A stretch of DNA of 64,000 bases from Diplosphaera chodatii (lineage: Eukaryota; Chlorophyta; Trebouxiophyceae; Prasiolales; Stichococcaceae), in NCBI GenBank assembly GCA_032358165.1, contig JAALGY010000031.1:3038001-3102000 (forward strand), in the 5' to 3' direction. Of the stretch, positions 38,901 to 49,071 are shown one piece after another; the first letter of the stretch is position 1; the number at the start of each line of letters is the position of its first letter. The notes beneath the pieces were generated by a model that searched no databases, had not been told where the DNA came from, and worked only from the letters and a program-made list of their open reading frames with translations. The position numbers and the translations under genes were made by a program.

Positions 38901-40060
38901 CTGAGTTTGAGACATCAGACAGCTGGGCCGTGTTGCTGGGGAGTCAGGTGCACAGATTGCTGTCGGAGTTGGCATAACTGACATGTTTGTTGGTGCCGCT
39001 GCAGGACGATTTGACCCCGTCAACAAGTGAGGCTATGCAGGCTGTCTGCAAGTCTGCGAGTGCTGCAGGTGCCACCTGAGTGTCATATGCCACATGGGTG
39101 TCCTTGACAAGCGTGCTGACGCCTGCTCTGCTGTGCTGCAGCTACATGGGCTACACCTACGATGCCTGCATGTGCGTGCTTCTCTCCCGTGTCCTTCGGT
39201 GTATCTTGCTTTTGTCTACGACTGCTGAACTGTGTGCCGCTGCCTCACCAGCATTGGCATGAGATGTCTTCCAGATGTCGATGAAGTAGTTGCTGCGCCC
39301 CATCGCCAGCAGCTCGGGACGACGATGACCCTGAACATTTGCTGCATTTGCGGGGCGCAGGTGGGAGTTTACGGGCCTGCAGACGGCGCGCATGACGGCG
39401 GCGTGGCAGCAGTACCGCCAGTCGCAGTTCTCCGGCACCGTGACCGGCGGCGGGTCGCAGCCCGCGCCGGTCCCCGCGCCGACCCCTGCCCCCACCCCCT
39501 CCCCCACAAAGGCGCCCACCCCCCGGCCCACCCGGGCACCCACCCCCAAGCCCACCCGAGCCCCCACCCGCAAGCCTACCCGCGCCCCCACCCCGGCCCC
39601 CACCCCAGCACCCACCCCCGCGCCCACTCCCGCCCCCACCCCTGCGCCGACCCCTGCCCCAACCCCGGCTCCCACGCCGCAGACGGCCGGCGGCAACAGG
39701 CCCACGCGGCGGCGGCGCTGGCAGTGGCAGCAGGTCCGGGTCGTCAGCAACGGCCGTGTGTACTACAGGTGCGCTGACCCACTCGCTTCAAAGGCAGCTG
39801 ACGCCCCTTTCTGCTCGCCTTTCTAGAAGCGGCTGTGCAGCATTATGACCGTTGGTGATTACACCAGCCTGTCACATCACGCACACTTCAGCATGTTGCT
39901 GGGCTAAAACCTGACGCAGTGGCACGCTTTTATGGACTACAACACACCACTTTTTCAAGACACAGCGGCCGGCCACTGCAGGTGGTATTACGGCCCGGTG
40001 GCAGATCAGGGCTCAACAGATCAGCGCCGTACCTCCAGCCGACGCGGTTACTTCGGCTGA
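35937..40060 (+). CDS. Secreted M43 (pappalysin-like) zinc metalloprotease A with Pro-Thr stalk
   Basis: Fourteen exons give 541 aa: 35937-36119, 36386-36526, 36732-36854, 37228-37339, 37532-37655, 37818-37934, 38091-38228, 38425-38464, 38596-38641, 38814-38876, 39005-39026, 39142-39171, 39361-39768, 39982-40060. It has a signal peptide (hydrophobic [13 protein letters not shown]), then a propeptide with KGRRQLL (possible dibasic cleavage) and [18 protein letters not shown] precedes the catalytic domain; this Cys may be a cysteine switch as in pro-ulilysin. Catalytic features are [16 protein letters not shown], then [17 protein letters not shown] (three zinc His and catalytic Glu) split over two exons, then the Met-turn [17 protein letters not shown] and the D-x-D-TP element (CNDTPE) fit M43 rather than M11 gametolysin. 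A Pro-Thr stalk and a basic tail ([12 protein letters not shown]) follow. The substrate is unknown; wall or matrix protein is an inference. Confidence 0.92.
39460..39690 (+). repeat. Pro-Thr (APTP) tandem repeat, protease A stalk
   Basis: Codes for repeated APTP units with RAPT, KPTR and RKPT variants. The period is 12 bases, imperfect. Such stalks in green-algal extracellular proteins are usually hydroxyproline-glycosylated. The net charge is mildly basic, unlike the acidic stalk of protease B. Confidence 0.85.
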
Positions 40061-41228
40061 GGCGCTTGTCGGCGTGTGCCTATGCGGAAAGGCTTGACCC
40101 CAGCACAGCACAGCCATGCTGCCCGGTTGGTCCAGTTCAAGTGGCCAGCATACAGCAGGCCACGTCGTTCGTTCAACAGGGTGCAGTTCAGAGACGGTGT
40201 ACAAGGGGCAGAAACAAGGTCCACAGGAACAGCAGCAAGTGAGCAGCAAGTCGCCAGCTGACAACATCAAGACAGCACCGAATGACCAGCAGCAGCTCCT
40301 ACTCCCAGCTGCGCTGCTTGGAGCAAGGCAAGGGTACATGCGACACGCACACGATGCAGCAGGCAAGCAAGTCAGATAGTTGAAGCGTCAGCAGCGCAAT
40401 TGCTCAACACAGCCGTCGCTGCAGTCCGGGATCAGTGAATCCATTTTGGTGTGCGAACGCACATATTCAATTATTCGGCACTGTCGTGTGTCATAGGTTT
40501 CATCACTTCACCATTCAACGCTCGTTAAGTACGAATGCATGTCGTTTACTATCGTGTTCAACAGTCTGTTGTGTCGTGCCTGTTTGTTTGTGACGCAGAG
40601 TTGCATTTTTGTGTCCGCAATGGTAGGCTAGTTCGCCGCCGTGATGTTGTCTGGCAATTCTGCCCTGCTGCACGCCTTTGTTGAGGACGTGTGCACCCGG
40701 CCATTTCGCTGCATTCCGCAGCAGGTCTTGCAGTTGGTGTTCTGTGCAGTTGCTGTGTCTGTAACCACGCACCAGTCAAGCCAAAAAGGAGTGTGCATGT
40801 GAGGCGCCATGTGCCATGCTGATGAGCACAGCAGCACACAGTTGCCATCAGCTACCGAAGTCCGCTGCAGCACATGACACATATGGCAGCTGCAACTGTT
40901 GTATGTATCACAATGTCATAAAATGGTGACAGCAACAGGCAGCTTCACGAAGCTGAGCCAACTGAAGCACTGATCGATGGTATATAGATGCTAGGGTTCA
41001 TCAGGTGGAAGGGTCGTCACTTGAGCAAGAGCAGAGATTTTGCTGACCCGCGCCAGTCGCTCTCTCAAGCAAACGCCAGTCCCACATGAACATTTCAAGT
41101 CGCTTTTTGCTTACTGCTAGTCATTGTTGCTGGTCCGCCATCTGTCTGCGATGTTCGCGCTGCCTCATTACCTCTCAAACCGGAGCAATGGTCCACCCAC
41201 GCAGCAGCCAGACGCCAATGCTGGTCAT
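40061..41228. other. Intergenic inside duplication copy 1
   Basis: About 1.2 kb after protease A. It aligns in patches with 48.03-49.07 kb (for example cattccgcagcagg near 40712 and 48648, and gggttcatcaggtgga near 40993 and 48870). No gene is visible. Confidence 0.5.
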
Positions 41229-41785
41229 CTATCCGTGCCTGGGCCGGCCGTGCTTGCCGCCGCACGCCTTTGGCAGCGTCCGCTTGTCGAGTGGGCCGCT
41301 GCCGCAGCGGCGCAGACTCCCGGGGCGTCGCCGCCGTTTCATTTCAGCACCTGCCGCCACAGGCCCGGAGCAGCGTGTGCGTCGGCCTGGACCCCGGCCG
41401 CTCGATGGCGGGCGAGCTGTCGGCCTGTGGCATCGGCATCGCCGGGCCTGCAGTGAGTTGGCAGCTGCGTCCCTGACATTTCCCCTGGACAACGCTGGAC
41501 GCAAAATGGCACAGTCAGCACATCGAGCCGTGCTGATCTGGATGGGCTTTCAGTGCAGGCCAGCTTCTCAGATATCACTGGGGCCTCACCATCGACGTGC
41601 TGCTGGTACGCCTGCCATGCCGCCGTCATGCGGCGGACCTGTGTGCTAGGTGCTCGACTCCCACTACTGTGACCGGCGGCATTGTTCGTGCAGCAGGGTG
41701 TCACTGGTGGGAGCAGCTGGTGAGCCTCTGGAGCGAACACCTGTCACATCCACGACGGACAGGCGTACAGCATGGGTGCATCACA
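41229..41785 (-). pseudogene. C-terminal remnant of a minus-strand M43 protease (copy of protease C)
   Basis: Aligns with the last two exons of protease C and the intron upstream. The end still reads TLPKACGGKHGRPRHG then stop at 41229, against TLPKACGGKCGKPKHG in C. The penultimate exon (about 41666-41606) begins TGGGAG like C, but has an in-frame TAG six codons in and a net one-base indel. The basic stalk is mostly degraded. Nothing upstream of this exon's flanking intron remains: similarity stops near 41785, where BCS1-like sequence begins on the other strand. Confidence 0.85.
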
Positions 41786-41794
41786 GTCAGCGGA

Positions 41795-42400
41795 CACAGG
41801 GCAGCAGCTGCAGCACCAGCAGCAGCACCAGTTGCTCTGGGTGCTGGCAGCGGCTTCGTCTGCTGAGACAAAAACAGCGGAGCCAGCGGCGGCAGCCGCT
41901 GTGTGCTCGGCCGTCCCGGCGGCTCTGGCTGGCGAGCCTGCGGATTGCGTGCCCGGCGCCACAGCCAGTATCGCCCGGCTGCAGGTGCTATGTGGGCCCC
42001 ATCCTTCACCCCACACAGTGTGACACAGTGTGCTTGGCTGGGGGCATCGCTTGCTTGGGCACGAGCTGTGTGCAACATGTGCATGCTGCTGCTTATGTTT
42101 ACAGTCATGTGCTGCTGAGCAGCAGCACGTTGAGGCTTCAGGTTTCCAAAGGGAGGCAGTGAAACAGCCGACGACTTGCGCCGTGTGCTGTAGGGGCACC
42201 TGTGGGGTACCTGATGGGTTGCCGACAGGAGCCAGCAGCGGCGGTGGCGACGCCAGCGGCACCGCAAGGCGTCCGGCACGAGGCTCCCAGCGCTGCCGCC
42301 AGCCGCAACGGCGGCAGCACCACCACAGCAGCGGCTGCCCCGGGGACACGACAGAACCCGCTGCAGCTAGACAAGAGCGGCGGCGGCAGCGGCGGCGGCA
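41795..42400 (+). pseudogene. C-terminal remnant of BCS1
   Basis: Matches the end of BCS1 exon 12 ([10 protein letters not shown] against [10 protein letters not shown], followed by the same GTGCT donor) and the last exon near 42194-42400. It lacks the AAA core, promoter and start. In the last exon an 11-base near-repeat (tggggtacctg after ggggcacctg) shifts the frame, so the family ending [10 protein letters not shown] cannot be read continuously. It is not expected to make protein. Confidence 0.87.
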
Positions 42401-44028
42401 GCCTGCTGAGGTGGGCCACTCAGCCCAGTCGTACGTGGGGAAGGCGGGGAGTGCTCTACGTCAGGCGGCTGGTCAGCCGGGGGGTCTTTAGAGCTGCCAG
42501 GTGGGGAGATCGGCTGTACCACGGCTGGCGCTGGCCAGACCCCACACCCCCCCTTCAGCAGTCCAGGCTGCGAGGCAAAGGCCCCCGTGCAACGGCGATC
42601 GCCTGCATTGATCCACGCCTAGCGTTTGGCCAGCAGTGGTGCGGCGTGTAACGCGCATCGCCGAGCTGCACGCCGCCTGTACTGCGGTGCCCAACTTTCG
42701 TGCGATTACCAAACACCACTTGTAGGGCCACATATACGAGGGTTGTATCGGGGGCGCCGACTACACCTTTCCCTGCGTCATAGCTGTTCCACCTTCGTTA
42801 CCGCCTTCCAATACTCGTGCGCAAGGCTCACCGGCGCACCAGCCGCCGCTCCCGTCGCCAAACACTCAGCGGCATTGACGTCAGCTCGTCGGTCGGCTGG
42901 CTCCATCGGGCGGTGACCGGGACAGACTGCTGACCAGGTACACGGCCATGCAGCCGCTCTCATATGCACGCTACGGTGCCTGATTGAATGTAATGATATC
43001 TTGAGCAGCCCTTACGCCGGGTCCACCGCGGATCGGCGCCGAAACACCGTCTCGGTGCACCCAACCTGGCACCGGTTCCGTCAGACGAGGTGCAGCGGCT
43101 GCTCTGGTATTTTCAGCCGCTGCACGGACGTACTTGCGTGCGCGAAACTAGCATGGAGGCTGTATACACTGGCGCCCGCTTCCATGGGGCCGACAGTGAC
43201 GGCCTATCGCGCCGTTTGAGTAGCTGCACCGACTACACGCCGTAGCCTCTCCTAGGCACTGCAGCTCAATTTTCCCACTCAACGCAGGTTCAAACCACTG
43301 CGGCAATCATCGATATTACCGAATATAGATGCGGGCTTCATCTGCATGGCAAGTGAGCAAGGCGTGAAGACTGGCTGTCATTTGCCAGGCCCGGTGCGTC
43401 TTGCTCGTGTGCTGTCATCGAAGTGTCACGCAGCGCGAGTCTCGTACACCTCGAACGGATCTGATACATCATCATACAGGCGTCTTGCGCATCAGTGCGC
43501 GGGGTCCGCCCTTGAAAACGGAGCCATCGATCTCAGCGGGAACGTGAATCACTCAAAATGGCTCCGTCGATCTTTGAGCGCCCATACGATGCCTTGTTCA
43601 AGCATCGTTAGAGTCGAAGTAGACGACACAATAAATCAGTTCTGCCGTGCGGCCCCGGTTTTGGGGTTGCCGCCTGGGAGCGAGCTCATCACGGCGACCT
43701 TCCGCATTTCTCAGTCTGACGACACCAATCGTCAGCATGTCTGCCAAACACACCGGGCACAGTAGCCGGTGTCACAAACACGTACAGACGAATCATATTG
43801 CGGCAGTCCCTGTGTCAGATCCCGTTCCGCCCGGCCCTGCAGTATGACATATACTGCCTACGCGGGCACTACCCCCGCGGCATGGTGGTTGGACCCCTCA
43901 TCCAAAACTCTGACATGCCATTCCGCTGCAGCTGCAGGGAGCGCTAATAGCAGGGTCCTCAGCCGCCACAGTCCCACTCCCAGCTCGCACAGCAGCACTC
44001 GCCAAGGCTGCTGGGGGCGTCTGCAGCC
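42401..44028. other. Intergenic inside duplication copy 2
   Basis: About 1.6 kb between the BCS1 remnant and protease B, the counterpart of 34256-35936. TGTAA occurs at 42647-42651. It should include the protease B promoter. No gene is visible. Confidence 0.5.
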
Positions 44029-47000
44029 ATGGCGCCACATCACCGGCGCGCCACATCAGCGGCGGCAGCGGCGGCGGCTGTGTGCCTGGCGGTCGCGGCG
44101 GCGCTGCTGACGGCGGCGCCGGCGGCAGCAAACCCGGAGCAGCCGGGGCGCGAGTACCAGGCGTTCCTGGCCAAGCAGCGGGCGGCCGTTCTGGCCCAGT
44201 TTGCTGCGGAGGTGTGTCCCCACCCTTGGGTGCATGAGGCTGCATGTTTGGGGTCGCTCATCGCATGTCAGCTGTGTCAGCTGGTGCATTGGCAGCTGCT
44301 TGTCATGCGCAGCACGGTTGACCTTAGCTGGCAGGTGCTGCAGGGCGAACCTGCCACTGACATCAGCACATCAGCAAACACCCAGTACGAGTGTAGTCCT
44401 CGCAAAGCTGGCTGTTTAGGCAGTACACCAGCACCATCCACGTAGTTTCCTCACTCTGCTAGTGTGTGGTCCAAGTTCAAGATCCTAGACATTGTGTAGA
44501 ACTGATCGACTGGTCTCCCGGGTGGCACAGGCTGCAGCAGGCGGCTCCAGCGCCGACGCTTCCGTCAATGCCAGCGCCGGAGCCGCGACGTTCGGCCGCC
44601 GGCGGCAGCTGCTGGGCCCACACGGCAGGTTCGAGCGCCACAGCCACGGCCACGCTCACGGCCGCGGCCACAGCAGCGGCCACAGCCACGCCCCCTTTGC
44701 CCGCCGCCTGCAGCAGGTGCCCTCCGCCACCGACCCCCTTGCAGCACCTGTCAACCCCTCCAGCCCCTCCTACTCGTGTCTTCTTTGCTTCAAAGTCTGT
44801 GTGCTCGACATGGCCTGCTGGAACAAAGGCGCTGGCATGCCATAAATGTCCCCCACAGCCTGCCACCTGACGCGCTGCACTGGCATGCGTGCAGGTGTCG
44901 GGCGACGCGCCGCTGAGCTACGAGGATGTCGTGGCGCTGTCGCCGGTCGGCCCCAAACCCGCCGGCGTGCCGCCGGTGCAGCAGAGGACGAGCTGCGCGC
45001 ACGACGACGACGCGGCGGTGAGATCCGGGGGCAAGGCGTCTAGTCCTGCCGGCAGCGTCGGCTGCACCGTGTCCCGCTGCAGCTGGCGAGCTCTGGGCGC
45101 GCTCAGCGCCGCTTGCAGATGCTCCAGGGTGCCCCGGGTGACGCAGCACATGTGGTCGCAGAGTCCGTGGCCAGGCCTCAGGTCGTGAGGTGCATGCGCA
45201 GGTGGCGGCGGCCGCGACGGCGGCGCTGGCGCCGCGCATCCAGCAGCTGCTGAACGCGCGCCTGGCCTCCGCCACCGCCACCGTCAACACCTACGTCCAC
45301 TACATCAGCCCCGGTGCGGCGCTGCGCCGCCGCAGCAGGCGCTGCTGTGCCACTGCAGCGCTGTACTGCGCAGCTGGTGCCAGATGCAGCAGCAGCAGCT
45401 GCACACGACAACCTCAGCGCCCAAACGCTTCAGCACTGAATGTAACAAGGTTTTGGTGTTTGCGCAGACGGCAACTTTGGTGTGACGGACGACATGGCCT
45501 CCAAGCAGGTCGACGTGCTGAACCAGGCCTACGCGCCCGCCAACTTCGAGTTTGTGCTGTCCGGCCTGTCGAAGCACATCAACTCCAGCTGGTGCGCCAA
45601 CCAAACGCACGCTTGCGGGCTACCTTGACTGCTGCTGCTGCTACTCGTGCATCCTGCTCAGCATCTGCACCGTGTGGTCAGCCAGTCGAACCCTGAAGCC
45701 GTGCGACAGCCCATGCGTCATACACCCTGTACATCCTTGCTCTCATGCTGTACCTGCAGGTATCCGATGGACATCTACTCGGCCGCCCAGGGCGAGATGC
45801 AGGTCGCCACGAGGAAAGGCAACGGCGCAGACCTCAACATCTGGGTGACATCCCTCAACAACGGCGGCATCATCGGGTGGGCAGGGTCCTCTAACCTCTT
45901 TTGCACAGCGATGCCAGAAGTTGCCATGAGAAGTGCCTGATGGACTGGCAGCAGCGATGCAGCCCGGCCTTGACTGACAGGGCCGCAGTTCGTTCAGGCT
46001 CCTGGGTCGTGGTGCGCTGCAGGGTGGCCAGCAACCCCTGGGGCGGCGGCACGGTGTACTCCCCCTACGACGGCGTGACGGTCGACATGGGCACGCTGCC
46101 GGGCTCCTGGTACGGCGGCTACAACGTCGGCATGAACGCCGTCCACGAGACGGGGCACTGGTGCGCGGCCGCCACAGCGTCATTTTCCAGTCTGTAGGAC
46201 CCAAAAGGGATGCGGGCATAGCACGCATCCCGCTGCCCAGCGTGGGGCTGCAGTGATACAGGATTGGACTTCTGGCAACACGTTAGTTTCGTGCTGCAGG
46301 CTGGGCCTGAGCCACCCCTTTGTCGGCGGCTGCTCCGAGGTGCGGGTGTATTGCCCCACCCCGCAGCGTGTTGAGCGCTGCACTCCCCTGCTGCATGACG
46401 CGCATACTGCAGAAGTGGGATTGTCCGTGAGCATGTGACCCAGTGCTGACGCTCTGCTATCGGCACCTACCTGCAGACTAATGACGGCTGCAACGACACC
46501 CCCGAGCAGTCTGCGGCAAACTGTGAGTCAGCTTCCTGCTGCCATATTTCCACCACGTGCTATGACATGCTGCAGTGGCAGCCTGTGTCAGATGTTTGCT
46601 GCAGGTCCGCCAGAAGCAACTGCTGCTCACGTCCCGCAAAGCCAACAGGAGCTGGATCAGGGGTCTGATGCGATGTGTCCTCATTACTGCAGACAACTGC
46701 TACCCAGCGGGCTCCACGCTGCCAAACTCGTGCCCCAACAAGCCTTCCGACCAAGGTATGGCCCTGCCTCCCGCCGTGATGTCATCGAGTCCTCAGACAG
46801 TAGAGGTTTCCAGTCTGCTGAGGCGTCGACCGTTTAGCTATAGCTTGCTGTCAAATTGGTAGCATCGCTGACGCATCTGCTGCTGCCGCTGCAGGACAGT
46901 TTGACCCCGTCAACAAGTGCGGACTATGAAGACTGTCTGCTGTCGGGCTGTCTGCCACTCCGCAAGTGCTGCACTGACCTGAGTGCGTCAAATCGTGAAG

Positions 47001-48029
47001 AGGAGCGCTAAGACTGTGTTCTTCTACGCTGCAGCTACATGGGCTACACATACGACGCCTGCATGTGCGTACTCCTGATTTGCTTGCTTGGTTGTCTCTT
47101 GCAACTGCCTGTGACCGCTGATGTGTGTGCCGCTGCCTCCGCCACAGCAGCATGAGGTGTTTCTGACCATCGACCAGCTGCAAGGGCCCCATCGCCAGCA
47201 GCTCAGCATTAGCAAGCAGGTTTTGACCGGTGCATTTGCGGGGCGCAGGTGGGAGTTCACGGCGCTGCAGACGGCGCGCATGACGGCGGCGTGGCAGCAG
47301 TACCGCCAGTCGCAGTTCTCCGGCACCGTGACCGCCGGCGCTGCGCAGCCCGCTCCCACCCCCGCACCAACCCCTGTGCCAACCCCTGCGCCAACCCCCG
47401 CACCAACCCCCGCCCCCACCCCGGCCCCAACACCGGAGCCCACCCCCAGCCCCACGCCCGAGCCGACGCCCGAGCCGACCCCTGAGCCAACCCCTGAGCC
47501 GACGCCGGAGCCCACGCCAGAGCCTACACCTGAGCCGACACCAGAGCCGACGCCGGAGCCCACGCCAGAGCCTACACCTGAGCCGACGCCAGAGCCGACG
47601 CCGGAGCCAACCCCTGAGCCGACACCAGAGCCGTCGCCGGATGTGGCCACAGCCCAGCCGGAGCCGGACTCTGCTGACGGCTCAGTTCAGACCCCTGATG
47701 ATCCGGCGCCGGAAATCCCAGCGCCCACCGACCCGCCGACCGACCCGCCAACCGATCCGCCGACGGACCCACCAACCGACACGCCGACTGACCCGCCGAC
47801 CGACCCGGCAACTGACACTGGTGCCGTCGACGGCGGTGGCTCCACAGACGGCAGCCCCACGCCGCCGACGAACCCGGTGCCGACGCGGCGGCGGCGGCGG
47901 TGGCGCTGGCAGCAGGTCAGGGTCGTCATCAACGGCCGGGTGTACTACAGGTGGTACTATGGCCCTGTGTCGGGCCAGCGGTCGGCAAGACAGCGCCGTG
48001 CCTTCAGCCGAAGGGAGGGCTCTGGCTGA
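44029..48029 (+). CDS. Secreted M43 (pappalysin-like) zinc metalloprotease B with acidic Pro-Glu/Pro-Thr stalk
   Basis: Thirteen exons give 654 aa: 44029-44211, 44531-44716, 44895-45017, 45202-45313, 45468-45591, 45760-45876, 46023-46160, 46300-46339, 46477-46522, 46693-46755, 46895-46916, 47035-47064, 47249-48029. It is the duplicate of protease A: same signal peptide type, [10 protein letters not shown] processing-like site, [54 protein letters not shown]. The propeptide is expanded to a His-rich segment ([20 protein letters not shown]). The stalk is longer and acidic (EPTP repeats, then DPPT repeats). The last exon runs straight through the position of the final intron of A, reading [11 protein letters not shown] without a break. 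It ends [11 protein letters not shown]. Likely extracellular; substrate unknown. Confidence 0.92.
47350..47820 (+). repeat. APTP/EPTP and DPPT tandem repeats, protease B stalk
   Basis: 12-base repeats code first for APTP, then for about fifteen EPTP units (to about 47640), then for DPPT units (47725-47815). The DNA is highly repetitive, so length changes by slippage are likely. Confidence 0.87.
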
Positions 48030-49071
48030 GACGAGCCGCCACAATGCCACTGCGAGACCAGGCTGACCCCAGCACGGCAGAGCCAGCCACGTGAAGCTTT
48101 TGGCTGCAGCCAAGGCGGCCAGCAGCAGGACACCTCGTTCGTTCAAGAAGACGCGACTCCAGACACTCTGTACATTGTGGAAACATGATTTACAGGAACA
48201 GCAACAAGCGGCGATGTCGCAAGCCAGCATCATCAAGGCAGCGCCAGATGAACAGTATGGGGCTGCTAGAACCCCCTGGCACGGCGAGCCTTCGGAACAC
48301 AACCCGGCATGTAGAGTAGAGCAGCAGCGGCAGTGCAGCTTCCTAGCACGCTTGTTGCCGCAGTCGGATCCGTGCGACCATTCATATCAGTGTGCAGATG
48401 GATGCACTGAATGTATATTCGCACAGTGGTGCGCATTAACTTTACATCACTTTACCACAGCTAGGCTGCTCATGAAGTACGTATACTGGTCGTCTGACAA
48501 GCTACAGTGTTGTGCCTGTGTGTTGTTGCTGTCCTGCAAAGTTGCATTGATGTTTGTGCTCTGGCTGTTCGTTATGACACCATTATTTGGCACCGATTCT
48601 GCCGTGCAGCACACTTTTGAGGACAGACGCGACCGGCTATCCATTGCATTCCGCAGCAGGCGCCTGTGGTATCCATGCTGGTTCGGTTGCAATACGATGC
48701 ACCTGTAAACACAGCGCACGCTAAAGACTTAACTCACGATTCAAGTGTTCGAGTCCTGGCGACTAACATGGCATGCATCTTACGAGCATTCGCTAGGAGG
48801 ATGCTCCAGATATATCTACTTCCTGCCAAGCACCCCCATCCATGCATATGTATCAATCACACAGAACTGGGGTTCATCAGGTGGACTACAGTGTGATAAA
48901 CAAATGCCTGCTGATAGTGCCTCGACCTCGAGCCGAATAGCAGTCCCACTTTATATGTCCAACGTGCTGCAGATCACAGCTGATCTGTTCTGACCTCGCT
49001 AGTCTGCCATCTACTACCTACTCTGCTGCTGCATGACAACTACTGCTCTGACTGGCCACTGTCGCCGTCCT
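48030..49071. other. Convergent intergenic region (proteases B and C)
   Basis: About 1 kb between tail-to-tail genes, the counterpart of 40.06-41.23 kb. TGTAA on plus at 48703-48707 and TTACA at 48189-48193 could serve the two genes, which would make their 3' UTRs overlap. No coding sequence is visible. Confidence 0.45.

Larger units (their letters stand above)
33700..41790 (+). repeat. Segmental duplication, copy 1 (about 8.1 kb)
   Basis: Runs from late BCS1 exon 12 through the protease at 35937-40060 to a truncated minus-strand protease remnant. Its parallel is 41.8-49.7 kb in the same order and orientation: BCS1 end 34255 against about 42400, protease start 35937 against 44029, minus-strand protease stop 41229 against 49072. 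Intergenic DNA also aligns, for example cgtcatagctgttccacctt near 34671 and 42776. Boundaries are by eye, within about 50 bases at the inner junction and less exact at the left. Confidence 0.88.

Noticed and set aside
41795..42400. A second working BCS1 gene
   Set aside because: Only the last two exons remain, with a frameshift and no AAA core.
47350..47820. Satellite DNA or CRISPR-like array
   Set aside because: The 12-base repeats are in frame and encode a Pro-rich stalk; there are no spacers.
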